A stretch of 64,000 bases of DNA from Lutjanus erythropterus (lineage: Eukaryota; Chordata; Actinopteri; Lutjaniformes; Lutjanidae): positions 20,017,221 through 20,081,220 of the forward strand of contig CM034607.1 of NCBI GenBank assembly GCA_020091685.1, given 5' to 3'. A program made the position numbers and the translations under genes. Below are positions 1 to 11,481 of the stretch, in pieces; within the stretch, counting starts at the first letter, position 1, and every line of letters begins with the position of its first letter. The notes beneath the pieces are model-generated. The model was not told the DNA's origin and made no database searches. It saw only the letters and a program-made list of their open reading frames with translations.

Positions 1-3000
1 ATCCCCATCATTCCACCACAACCTGCCTAATTAGTCCCACAGAGTGTGTGCACGCTGTCGACAATCAGCCGGTCTGTCTCTTATGCTGGTGTGTGGGTGT
101 CTGCTTAAGTCAGCTTGTTGCACATTAAATGTCTTTAAAGATGCACTGGAGTTTTTTCTTTTTCCCCAAGAATATGACAGGTCCTTGTTTATAATGATGA
201 CCTGTATTTGCATTACAGTTTTTAAGAGAATAAAACACTTTGTAGATGGTAGCGAATGAAAGCTGCGGATCGAAAAGATACACAGTGAAAATGTCAAACA
301 AGAGCAGGATTTAAAGGGCTAAAAGCAAAACATTTAGCAGGAAGAATAGGGAGAAATGTTTAAAAGTCTGTTAAAAATGTATATACAATACGCCATTAGT
401 CTTTCATTAAATGTTTAAAAAATGTTTATCCCATAAACTGTATAAAACATGGGCATTGTCTCTGTGACATCACCAATATGTTACTGAAGAGCCATTGTGA
501 AGCTCACGGTGGTTCCAGTCGTCACTCAGCTGACTCACAGATAATCCAAAATTGGCAAAGAGGTGGAGCCACCTGTGACAGTACCCACCTGTCACTCAAA
601 ACGTAATTTGTAATTCATGTGATTTATGTCATTTAAACGTGTGATTTATGTGAAAATGATCCCCCCTTAAAGTCACGAATGGGTATTTTATTTTTCAGCC
701 CCGGAGGTTGTCGTGTGGTTTATCCTTGTAGACAACAACATTTAACATAATTCCTTTCAATCATCACTTATGACCCACTGTAAGTGTATTTTGGTCACTG
801 TATGACCCTGCCCTCTGCCTGTGTTTCCTTATTTTCTCATTATTTTGCTATGCTTGGGATGTTTTCGACCCAAAATGTCAATATTTTTTTATTTGTGCAG
901 CAAGTTCTTCTCTTTATTTCCTCTTCACTAAATCAGATGCACCGTTATCATCATCATCAGTAACTGTCATCATAGTTCTTTTGTTGTTCGGATTTGTGAA
1001 AGACAAATGTTTTTCATGTTGCCTATTTGAAGTAAGATGTGAGAATCCCATAATGTTTATGTTTATGGATCAAAGTTACATGTGTTGCTTTGTAAGATAA
1101 ATCTTGTGATGCTCCCCCCTGTGTGTAATTCCTGCTGATGCTTACAATGCAATGTATAGTGACATGAGAGTGTGTCTCACCATGTTGTAATGTAGATATG
1201 GCATTCAGAAAATGCAGGGAAAGTTGTGTTTTGAGTTTTGGGAGAAGGTTATTACTACTCTTATTTTGTGCTATTGTTTGTTTAATTTGTCTGTTTGTTG
1301 TCATGGATGGTTGTTGTTCCTGCTCTTGATTACTACATGGGCTGATTTTAATATTTTACACTCTAACGTGTGATTGTAACTATTGTTTGGACTGTCGGTG
1401 TCCGAGGTCAAGGGACTGGTGTAGAAATGCTTTGGCTATAAACACATATATAGCAAGTGGGACTGCACCTCCTGCACATCCAAACATGATAAATACTAAG
1501 TGCTAAACAGAAGTACATGTCTAAAAAGGAAAAGTAATGTTCTTCTGAACGTCTGAAAAAGAGCTTGCACCCGAGACGTCACATTTTAGTGTACTAATAA
1601 ATGCTTGTGGGAGCATTTTCTAATGTGTGCACTCTATTTGTCCTTTTTGATAATTACCATTAGACCTTGCTGTACATCTTCTAAATTATTACTCCCACAT
1701 TTTCCTTACGGAAAACGCAGGCAAAGTCAGTCTGGCAGACTTTACTGCAGCTGAGAAGATGGTAGTCTAGTGCTGGAGGCCTACTTACAGCATTTCAAGT
1801 GCTCACTGGCTTTTCGGCTGAGCTTTTTTGACATTTCTTACCTGTAACTAGCAAGAGTCAATGATGCACGGCTAATCACAGTTTTGCTGTTTGCAAATTT
1901 GACATCTAACTTGAAAGATCTGGTGTCTGAATAAGGATACTTTGCCTGTGTTGGTTTTACTATCCTGTTGAGAGCATACACAATACTGGCATTCACTGCT
2001 TAATGATTTTCTTGTTTATTGTGGGGAGAAAAACAAACATGTTTCAGCTCTAAGCTGTCATCATCATAGTACAGAACAGCGAAAACACGAGCTATGTGTC
2101 CCCAGGTGTATTTGGGTTAAACATCCAAAATGCATTCAGCATCCTGTCTTGTCGAGTTTGTTGATGCTGCAATAAAAAAATAAGTGATAATTGAGTGAAT
2201 TTGCAGTGAAGATAAAAAGTCCTTTCTCTGTGTTAGTTTCAACTTTTGTTGTTTTCATCCGGCAGGGAGTACTGAGTCCCTGAGTCGACAAACTGCATTC
2301 TGGGATAGTCTGGAACCCTCTCCATGGGCTGTACCACCTGCTGACAAACAAGGGGGGTCTGGAGGAGCTGTGTTGAATGAGGTGAGATTGTCCCTGCCGT
2401 TAACATGTGCCATGCTTACATCATCACATTTACAAAAATTCAGCAGTTTTTTGCTCTTTAAGCTAGTTTTGTTGGTAAAAAGGAGATCCATATCTCCTAA
2501 TTGGGGTTGTGTTTGATAAGCTAGAAGACACTGGTTCACTGAGTCCGACCCAAAAGCTGCGAGTGTGACTGTCATGTTTAATTTGATGTTATTAGTTCCG
2601 ACATCAAGGACTTTCCAGCTCTGTGTTTTCTCCATAGCCAAGAGCCTTGTTTCACTGATAAACCTGTCACCCTGGTCGCAGCACAGATGCATGTTAAGTA
2701 AAGTGCATTTGATTTTAATGTGAGGAAAGTGGCAGCTCGGGTTTTCCTCGCTGTTGCTTTGAGCCACAGCACGCCTTACTGTAAATGTATGGCATGGTTG
2801 AAATGAGTGGCTTACTCTCTTAATCCTCCTCCGCTTCTGTCATGCAATATAATGAGTTTACCAATCCCATATGGTAGATGACTTCCTCTGTGTAAAGGTT
2901 AAAGAACAGTCAGAAAGATAAGAAGGCATCTTTCAGCAACTGAAACGAAGCCAGTGGACCTTGGCTAGCTTAAATTTGTTTCCTGCCTCCGTTGTGATTG

Positions 3001-4442
3001 GAGGAGAGGCATTTTTAGGGTAAGGGAAAGCTGGTCTGCCTAGTGATAGACACTGCATTTGTTTATGAGGCTGCATTTGTGCTCTCTGTTGGAGCTGCAG
3101 TATATTTTCTTGCATAACACCTTCAGGAACCAGTTAGTGAGGGGTCTTCCTGTGAGAATGGAGGCCTTATTGGCAGTGCTGAGAGTGCGAAAAACACCTA
3201 TAAATAAACTCTTTGTGAGGCCCGAGGAGAGGGAATCTATTGTAGTTTATCACTTTGTTTATATTTATTACTTATGTGTTTGGGTATCTAATTTTTCATT
3301 GATAAAGCTCTATATAAACAAATCTGCTATTCTTTAAATTGCTAGAGAACCACAAGCTACACTTTGATTTTTTTGTGAATTACTTGCAGCTTGAATGCAG
3401 TCTTTTTTTGTGGTAATATTGATCCCCAGAGGAGAAATTCTCTTTTCACTTTCTCCCCCTACACTGGGATGTTAAGACCGCAGGGTCAGCTGCAGAGTAG
3501 CACCTTTGGAGCTGCTGGTGATTATCCGGCTCGCAGACATTTCATGCTTGAGGTCAAGGATTTGAACTTGGGCCTTCTGGTTGATGGATAGTCTCTCCAC
3601 TCACTGTTTTCACATTTTTTCCAGTGAGTCCAAGGAAATCAATATGAGCAAACATTTAAGCAAAGTTTTGCAAGTTCTCTCCCTCCAGATTGCCTTGCGA
3701 GTTTGGAGATGAGTGTTATTGTGTTATTTTCCACTCGCCTCTTTCCCTGTGGGATACTCTGCATGTCTGTTTACTGCTGTCAGGAGCAATAAACAATGGA
3801 CATGGGTGACTTTAATAACAAACACTAACCGACCTCCACCAGGACTCTGCGCGCAGAGTGGAAGATTAATGTTTGACTTTACTAGAGTGTCAGGATACTA
3901 ATTGGCAGGTTAAGTCTCGAGGCAGCACTGATCTGTCCAGCTCTGAGTTATAATATGCATCGCAAACTAATTAAAAACATTTCATTATTGCACAGCACAT
4001 GCATCAACAGTGCAGACATTAAAAAGTAATACTGGACTGACAGCGCTGTGTGTTCTGAGCAACAACCTCAGCTTCAGAGAAAGCTTAAAGATCTAGAAGG
4101 TCACTTTGCACAGAATCAGTATTTTCTTGTTTCTAGCTTTGGTAATCATAACAAATCTCTCTGCTACATATTGACCAAGACCAAAACGCAACATGCACAT
4201 AATAAAATAAATAGCTTCTTTACGAAAACGATCCAGAAAAGTCCATTTGAACAAAGCACATAACAAATACATACAGGAACACTTAACCTACTTTACCCAA
4301 AGGAATCAAGGTAACTGTATTATTTATCTCAGATTGACTTCACAAAGATTAGTGAGTAACATTTTGTTTCAGTTAAATTGAATATGATAATGATTAATAT
4401 GTTACATATCATTACAGCCTTCACTGGTATATGGTGCGTAAC
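1..4442. other. Non-coding DNA upstream of or within atxn1
   Basis: I see no supportable gene here. Open frames are short, AT-rich and resemble no family I recognise. The only assignable piece is a repeat fragment near 741-860. From the position of the atxn1 leader further right, this is probably atxn1 intron or 5' flank, but that is inference. Confidence 0.5.
741..860 (+). repeat. Fragment of an interspersed repeat shared with 4500-4600
   Basis: The phrase CACTTATGACCCACT followed by a variable stretch and GACCCTGCCCTC occurs here and again at about 4506-4563 inside the TTAA-flanked element. A shared TTATTTT...TTTGC tail follows in both. This looks like a truncated, diverged relative of that element. 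No terminal repeat is visible here. Confidence 0.5.
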
Positions 4443-4446
4443 TTAA

Positions 4447-5250
4447 AGGCATACCATGCAGGATTTTCCTAAAAAAGAAACAATGCATAGATTCATACAA
4501 AACTTCACTTATGACCCACTAGAAGTGTGTGTCAGTGTCTATATCTGCAGAGACCCTGCCCTCAGCTTTTTCTTATTTTGCATTGTTTATGGGTGTTAGC
4601 TTTTGGGCAGTGGTGTGTTGCCCCCAGCCACTAACACACACACAGGGTGTGAGGTTGGGACTCAAAAAAAAAACCCACATGACCAAGTTACATTGCTGTC
4701 TCTCTATGCTCTGTCTGTGAAAGAGCTGCAGAGATTGACATATAAAGATGGACAACATGACAGCGCCCCAAAAGTGAATGCAAAATATATCCATCACCCC
4801 CTGGTGGCCGGCTGCAGTATAGGTCTTGATGGGGACGGGACATGGGCCAAACTACAAAATGAAAGTACACTTCAAATAAATTTTCTCAAAGGAGGTTTAT
4901 GTCACTTTAGGTAGTGCTTATCATGTTAAAGTCTGTTCAACCAAGGGCGAGGTTGAACTGCTCGCACATTTTGGCAGAGCAGACTGAGGACACAGCAGAC
5001 AGGATGAAGGTTCACTTCAGCTGCATTCACACGAAAGTTGTTAATCTGGCTCCTTCTTGCAGGATTGTGCAAAGGTGTGGGCGGTGGGTGTGTTTATTTG
5101 TGTTTAAGAACTTAATTGCTGTGAAAAATCAGAAGGTAATGTTTTATTTCACTGCTTCTTGCTGTTCTCGCTTGTTGAGCTGGGGAAGAGTGGCTCACTT
5201 TGAACGGCACATTTACAAACAACAACTGGCAAATCCTACATAGTATACCT
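4447..5250. mobile_element. TTAA-flanked non-autonomous DNA transposon (804 bp)
   Basis: The left end reads AGGCATACCATGCAGGATTT and the right end, reverse-complemented, reads AGGTATACTATGTAGGATTT: 20-bp terminal inverted repeats with three mismatches. A TTAA lies directly outside each end (4443-4446 and 5251-5254), the target duplication used by piggyBac- and Kolobok-type elements. No transposase frame is present, so it is a non-autonomous or MITE-type copy. The superfamily cannot be settled from the ends alone. Confidence 0.75.
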
Positions 5251-5254
5251 TTAA

Positions 5255-6852
5255 TTCTTTTTTAATCAAATGTTGGTTGAGGCATACTTGCCAATTTTGA
5301 GACCGAAAAAAAAAGGCGAGGATTTTGCAACAAAAACGTCTGGATTCACTGACTTTTCTGCATTCTGGTAATTATTTAAGAATGGAAATAACAGAATAAT
5401 AACTTCTTTTTTTTTTTGCAAAGAGATTCCTGCAGGTGACGTGTAACTGACTTATTTAGAGCCCAATGCTATCACTGCATTCAGCCTTACCCATTTCAAA
5501 TTTGATTACTATTTTTCTATGTATGTAAGGCTGCTCTTAGAAATGGGAACTCTTCTTCCCAGGACATCTCAGTTTTTCTTGAGTAGTTCTTTCTCTTTTC
5601 ATCTCTCAGTCACTGAGCAGGATGAGGCACCAGCATGGATGTATTAAGGAGAACTAGATACAGCGGCCGCAAGCCTTTTAGAGTTGCAAGGCTTATATAT
5701 GCTGTACTGTGCCAGAAATAGGTTGTGATAATGAAAAAATCAAAAAAAGTGTTAAAAAAGTTGTCATAAATCAAGAGAAATACCGGAGACTTGTGACCCT
5801 GGGAGAAAACCAGATGAGGAGGGCAATGAACAGGAGACTCAGGAAAAATCAGGAGGGTTGGCAAATTTGGATTAAAGCCCTTTGAGATGCACATTTTTTA
5901 AGAAAGATACAAGTCATTCATATTTGAACACTGCCAGTTTTTTAAGAGAAAAACTGTGTACCTCATTCTTTGTGAATGAGGAGGTTTTAGTCTTTCTTGT
6001 ACAGTATTTACTTGCATTTGGAGCAGAAGCCATGTTGCTGCCTGTTGTTATGTTGCCTCAACATTTGGTGCCTCACAATGGGAGTAGGGGAAGTGCATTC
6101 TGGTCCTCGACTTAAACAGACTTGCTTGTTTAAGTGTACATGAACACACACGCGCACACACACATTCACAGAGAGAGAGAGGGAGAGCACTCTCATTTAC
6201 CCCACAGGGAGCAGTCAGTTTGGAGAGAGCTGCAGTTTCCCTGCTGGAATCTCTGTCTGTATATTGTATGCGTCTCTCTCTGTCTCTGTATCTTTCTTTC
6301 TGTCTCCATGTCTTCCCTCTTTTTGCAGACATTTTGATCAAAACCATGTTTCCAAAGCACACGTCTGACCAGAAAGTCAGTCCTCAGCGTTTCTCTTCTC
6401 CAATCCTCAAATGTGCTTTATTGGCATGGCCATATGCACATTACTGCCAAAGCATGTTGTACAAGGTGTACAAAGTAAATATAATGATTCAGAGCCTCTT
6501 TTTCTTTTTCCGTCTCTCCCACCGTGCTGATTGAAGTGTGTGAGGCTGTACTTCCCTCCTTCACACCATCACACTCTTTCTCGTTGAATCCAAAGAGTAA
6601 AAAGTGTGAGTACTTGTGAGTGTGTGTGTGGGTGATAGAGAGAGAAAAAGAGAGAGTCGGTGCTATTCTTGGCTGGTTGGGGAAGTCTTGGCTCTCTGGC
6701 GTATGGGAAAAGTGCTCTTGGCAAGTCTTGAACCGAGGCATTCCTTTATGCTGTCCTCTTGAAACACTCACACAGAGACACATACACAAAACTTGTTTTG
6801 GTCACTTAGAGAGGACGTTGCATTGACTTGTATTCATCCTCTGGAGACTTGA
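5255..6852. other. Non-coding stretch, short simple repeats only
   Basis: No gene or clear transposon is seen. It holds short CA-rich and GA-rich runs near 6140-6185 and 6618-6655. Open frames across this stretch are low-complexity readings of those runs. Confidence 0.5.
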
Positions 6853-6860
6853 TCATAACT

Positions 6861-7366
6861 GCAGAGGTGGGAACTAATTACAAATACTTTGTCAGTGCAC
6901 TTAAGTAGAGTTTTCAGGTATGCGTGCTTTACTTGGGTATTTATTTTTCTGACAACCTCTTGCTTTTACTCACTACATTTTAACAAAATATCTGTACTGT
7001 CTAATGCATTTTCTAGCATGTTTGAGTTTCAACTGAAATGGATGGGACAATAACACACAATATGGAACAGTTCCTTGGTGTATCCATCAGTGCATATCAC
7101 ACGACATAATGCATGTAAAGATTAAATCAGCGTAACAGGATGAAGAAGACATAGCAAGACTAGAATTGTCCTTCAGAGAGCTGCTCTTAACTCTTATTCT
7201 CAGAGTACATTTCAGAGCCACTACTTTTTCACTTTAACTTGAATAAAGAAGTTGAATCAGTCTTTTTTAAACACAAGTATCTGTACTTTTACATAAGTAT
7301 TTGTACTTTTACACAAATATCCGTACTTCTGCTTGAGTAAAGAATGTGTGTACTTTTGCCACCTCT
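6861..7366. mobile_element. hAT-like non-autonomous element with 8-bp target duplication
   Basis: The element begins GCAGAGGTGGGAAC and ends GCCACCTCT, giving a short AGAGGTGG/CCACCTCT inverted terminus. The same 8 bp, TCATAACT, flanks it at 6853-6860 and 7367-7374, as expected of a hAT insertion. The interior has repeated TACTTTTAC/AAGTA motifs typical of a very abundant fish repeat and no transposase frame. A second, diverged copy begins near 27815. Confidence 0.75.
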
Positions 7367-7484
7367 TCATAACTTCGACATGTTGTTAAATCTCACCTTT
7401 ACATAAACCAAAACCAAGACTTTACCTTTAAATTTAATGGTTTACCTTGTGTGAGCAGGACCCACAGCATAAGCAATTTAAGAG

Positions 7485-7517
<33 letters not shown>

Positions 7518-7670
7518 ACAAACACCAAAGTGACTAAAGCTCACATTTTCATGCTCCTTTAGTTGCGAACTGCCATTTTTTTCATTCTCATTCTGTTGGT
7601 TTCTCACACACACATTCATGCACACAATCAGGTCTGCACACACATACACACAGATGCCCGCATGCATACT

Positions 7671-7673
<3 letters not shown>

Positions 7674-7714
<41 letters not shown>
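7674..7714 (+). repeat. (CA)n microsatellite, about 41 bp
   Basis: Uninterrupted alternating C and A, read directly. Confidence 0.95.
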
Positions 7715-7719
<5 letters not shown>

Positions 7720-7804
7720 AGGAGAAAGACTAAGTGCAGTCTCAAAAGAGAGATTTCTAGTAGTACTACATCATGCCCCGAGGCCCAAAGCCAGAGTTTC
7801 ACTG

Positions 7805-7807
<3 letters not shown>

Positions 7808-7862
<55 letters not shown>

Positions 7863-7863
7863 C
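7808..7863 (+). repeat. (TC)n microsatellite, about 56 bp
   Basis: Uninterrupted alternating C and T, read directly, followed by a CCCCTCTCTCCCTCG run. A homopurine/homopyrimidine tract of this length can adopt triplex structure. Confidence 0.95.
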
Positions 7864-8594
7864 CTCTCTCCCTCGCACACACACACACACAGATACACAC
7901 ACACCACAATATCCTTGAATCAATTGCCTAAGGAGTGGGAGGTTGTCTGCATGACTTCTATCAGCTAATAGATCTCTTATGTCTCTTTTTCGGTGTCCCT
8001 TTTTTCTTTCTCTCTCCTTCTTTGTCCCTCTCACTGCAGTGCCCACTACAAGGTGACATCACCGTCTCCCTCCATCTTTTTCCTGCTCCTCCATCGTTTT
8101 CTTGTTATTTTATTATGCTCTCCCTTTCCTCTTCTCCTTGTCCTCTTCTCCTCTTTTCATCTGCCCCTCCCTCCTTTGTTCCTCACACTTTTTTTTTTCC
8201 TCTCTGCTTCTCCCTTACACTGCGAATCCTTACATAACTGCTGTCAAACTATGAACACGCACAGTGTCAGTGGTCTTGAAGGCAATTGAAATTGGGTTTG
8301 GCGTTGAGATTGTGTCAGGGTCAAAGGGTTCTCTGCGTTTGTAAGGACACAACCAGTTGAGATAACTGTGTGTCTCTGGGTGTGTGTGTGTGTGTGTGCG
8401 TTTGTGTGTGTGTATGACTGCCACAGCTTCTAAAACATGTTATTTTCAGTCCGTGAGGCAGCTGCATGCATGCAGAAGAATTTTGCACACCAAAAGTTTT
8501 TTTTGGTAATAGCACACACACTTTCCTTAGTTCGAAAAGGCCCACCCAGAGAATGTCACTGAGATGGAATTTCCTTTCATCTGTGTTTGTGTGT

Positions 8595-8635
<41 letters not shown>

Positions 8636-8640
8636 CAACC

Positions 8641-10225
8641 ACTGAAAATAATGATGTTGAAAGTAAGTGAAAGAGTAGTTGGAAAAGTGAGACAAGCAAT
8701 GAGACGCCTGTGCAGTTAGTCGGTCTGATTCTCTGCAAACTCTCACTTAAATGTGGTGAAGCTGCTCGTCTTCGTCTCTAGCAGGGGCAGTGTGAGTGCG
8801 TACCTGAATGTTTTAACAGTAGCCTTTATATGTAAACTGGTTTGTTAAGTCAGGAGACGCTGGAAAGACAATAGTGAAGCACAAACATAAACGCTGAGTT
8901 TAGTTAGCATTGTTGTGGGTAACACATTAGAACACTTAGATTACATTTTTGTTGCAACAAGCAGCGTAACACGGTTGTTTTGCAATTCAAGTAGTCAGTT
9001 AATTTGTTACATTTCCAATAAGTAATCCGTTATGTAAAAATGTTTTACCGCATTTCAACCACTGTAAGAACTACTGCTGCCTGCACCAGTCAGTGGAGAC
9101 TCTGGAGGTGACTGTTCTGCGTTTGAGACAGAGACTGACATCCAAGTCAGGATGTCCAGACACACATTTCTTATGATTAAAACTTTCTTCGAGTCAGACT
9201 GGTGCACCTCTGAAGAGCGTTTTTAGCATCGGAAATGTCATCACAGGAACCGACTGTCCAACTCCTGTTTTGAAAACCTTCTCCTGTGTTATAAAAAGCT
9301 AAACCACAGAGAACATTGGCTGGGTGAGTCTACGTGATTTTGAAAAGCCTCTGCACTTTTCTAGTTTGTATGTAGGCATGCGTTTTGAGAAACTAACTCA
9401 TTAGTTGCATGTTGAAACTTGATGTACTGTAGGCTGTGATTTATTGTTTTCATAAGTCCCTGCCCAGATTGCTGTCGCATCAACAGGACAGTACTCTATA
9501 ACTAACATGCACATGGAGTCATAAAGGGGTTTTTATTTTTAATCACACAAAACTGCTTCTCTTAATAGATAATGCTGTAACAGAACAAGTTACATTTTAA
9601 TGGCAGTAATCTTGTAATGTAATGAGATACTTTTAAACACAGAATTTTGTAATTAATGAGACAATAAATGACAAATATATGTATTAGAGTCCAACTTATG
9701 TACTGGCAGCCAGTGTTGCCAGACAATATTTGGTTCTTTTAGATGTCTATGGATGCCGGCCTGAATGGAGGCAGAAAAGAAAGATGTAAATGGCAGCATA
9801 TTTATTTTTATCTAATCGAGTTTAATACATTTTTGTTGCGTGTGTTTGCACACATAGTTTTTATTCAAAATTATATACATTTTAATAAAATTTACTCTTC
9901 CAAGTTACCTTTTTTGTTTAAATAATAAAGTTTATGGTTCAGCTGTACTCACACAGAATGCATGTTTACATTCTGTGTTTGTAACAGAAAAAACAATATA
10001 TCGACCAATATATTGTTAAAACTGCAGAAGGCAATTTGAGCATACACGATGCAAGCCACGAAGACACCAAGAAATGAATAAACTGAATGACCCTCGTTTT
10101 TACAGAGTCGCTGTGATTGGCTAGTTATGTGTTAGCTAACTCTGATTGGTTGATTGATTCAGACCAGGCCCAGTTTTAAGCAACAAAAGGGGCTTTTTTT
10201 AAAAAAAAAAATCCTTTCATTCAGT
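8641..10225. other. Non-coding stretch with possible old repeat fragments
   Basis: No gene is seen. TTACATTT/AAGTAATC phrases near 8970-9030 and TAATGTAATGAGATAC near 9616 look like diverged pieces of an abundant fish repeat, but I cannot define its ends. Confidence 0.4.
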
Positions 10226-10335
10226 GTAATAGTTTATTTACTAGGGACAATGAACATCAACCAACAATTCAATATATTTCAATTCAATTCAATTTAATTC
10301 AATATAAATGTGCCAGAGTTAGCTAATGAGCTAAT
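10226..10335. repeat. Short interspersed repeat fragment
   Basis: GTTTATTTACTAGGGACAAT at the left, AAATGTGCCAGAGTTAGC in the middle and CATCTGTAGTCCCTGG at the right match, in order and spacing, a diverged copy at 38420-38530. It is probably the end of a non-LTR or other dispersed element. The family is not determined. Confidence 0.45.
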
Positions 10336-11282
10336 TCTCATCTGTAGTCCCTGGATCATTTAGACTATTTATATAATAAATAATATTGCCTACTGAAGCT
10401 TTAATTTTAATTCAGTATTTGTTAAGCCCTAAGACTTACTGTGTTGAAAATATTGTAGGTCTACTTACTACTGTGTGTGGTTGTGTGTGTGTGTGTGTGT
10501 GTGTGTGCGCAGATGTAAAGTCTTTGTCCCCAGTTTCTTTTTATTTGTTGTAAACATTGTCCCTTTGCCATCAGCACACACAATACATGCATCACTCTGC
10601 AGAAATTGCCCAATTGACTGGAGCCATTTTCGCCTCTGGGAGCCTGACAGCAATCAGCATGATTATATACTGTATATTTTATTGTATGGCATGAATAGAC
10701 ATGCATATGGGTTTCTGTATTTAATCAAAGTCTATTGTTGTGTCACCAGGCAGCTTTTGGCCTCAGGAGGAGACACAGTGCTGGGCAGCATGCAGACACC
10801 TGTGGAGTGTGTGTGTGTTTCGTGTGTGTTTTTTCTGTCTGGCTGTGGAATTTGTTTGTTTGGATGATGGCTGGATTCTGTATAGCTCCGGTGTGTACTG
10901 CGTGTGTGTCCTGTTGAGTCTCAGGGGTGTTGGATGTGTGTTTGTGTAGAGCAGCAGAGGCCTTTGATGATCTGTCTGCGTGCACAACCAGCGCTGCCGC
11001 CTGTCTGACATTTTTGTCCGTGTGCCTTTGAAAAGGTGGAACACATTATTCACCGACAAGGACACATGTTGAGCAGTCGCCCACCTCTCCTTCATCCGCA
11101 CAATGCCCGCTGCCGTGCCCATTCATGCCAATTAGTGCCAGTCTGCCTGCCTATGCCCATTACAGCGGGGCAATTCACCTTCAGCGCACACACCAGTAGG
11201 GTTCTTTGTCCTAGATGTGGACGCAGGCAGGAACCGTCAGGAAAAAAAAACAGTTTTTTTCTTTTTCTTCCACTCTGACACA
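10336..11282. other. Non-coding stretch with a (TG)n tract
   Basis: A (TG)n tract lies at about 10482-10507. Further TG-rich sequence at 10806-10835 and 10894-10948 explains the overlapping open frames there. No gene is supported. Confidence 0.5.
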
Positions 11283-11481
11283 TACTCTGAGAAATAACGG
11301 TTCTGGTAGGGTTCTCCTTGAAGAGCTGAGGTTCTACCCAGAATCACTTGCCTCTGAAGCACCCTATTTTTGAAGAAAGGGTTCCTTGTAAGACTAAGGT
11401 TTCCACTAAGAACCCTTTTTACCCGGAGAACCCTTTTTGGAAGAAAGGGTTCCAGTGAGTACCTTTATTTCTAAGAGTGTA
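11283..11481. mobile_element. MITE with TA-type ends (199 bp)
   Basis: The left end TACTCTGAGAAATAA and the reverse complement of the right end TACACTCTTAGAAATAA form an imperfect terminal inverted repeat. The interior is a succession of GGGTTC/GAACCC motifs (for example AGAACCCTTTTTACCC), the pattern of a widespread fish MITE. The TA at the ends suggests a Tc1/mariner-type target. It has no coding capacity. Confidence 0.65.

Larger units (their letters stand above)
7476..8640. repeat. Cluster of dinucleotide microsatellites
   Basis: Several (CA)n/(TG)n and (TC)n tracts lie within about 1.1 kb: CA near 7485-7511, CA at 7674-7714, TC at 7808-7863, CA near 7877-7891, TG near 8381-8414 and TG at 8600-8633. 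All longer open frames in this stretch are translations of these repeats. Confidence 0.9.

Noticed and set aside
2255..2767. 170-codon minus-strand open frame without obvious low complexity
   Set aside because: One open frame of this size is expected by chance in 64 kb. It shows no recognisable domain, no supporting splice structure, and no similarity to anything I know.
7434..7907. 157-codon minus-strand frame rich in Cys-Val and Arg-Glu
   Set aside because: Direct translation of (CA)n and (TC)n microsatellites.
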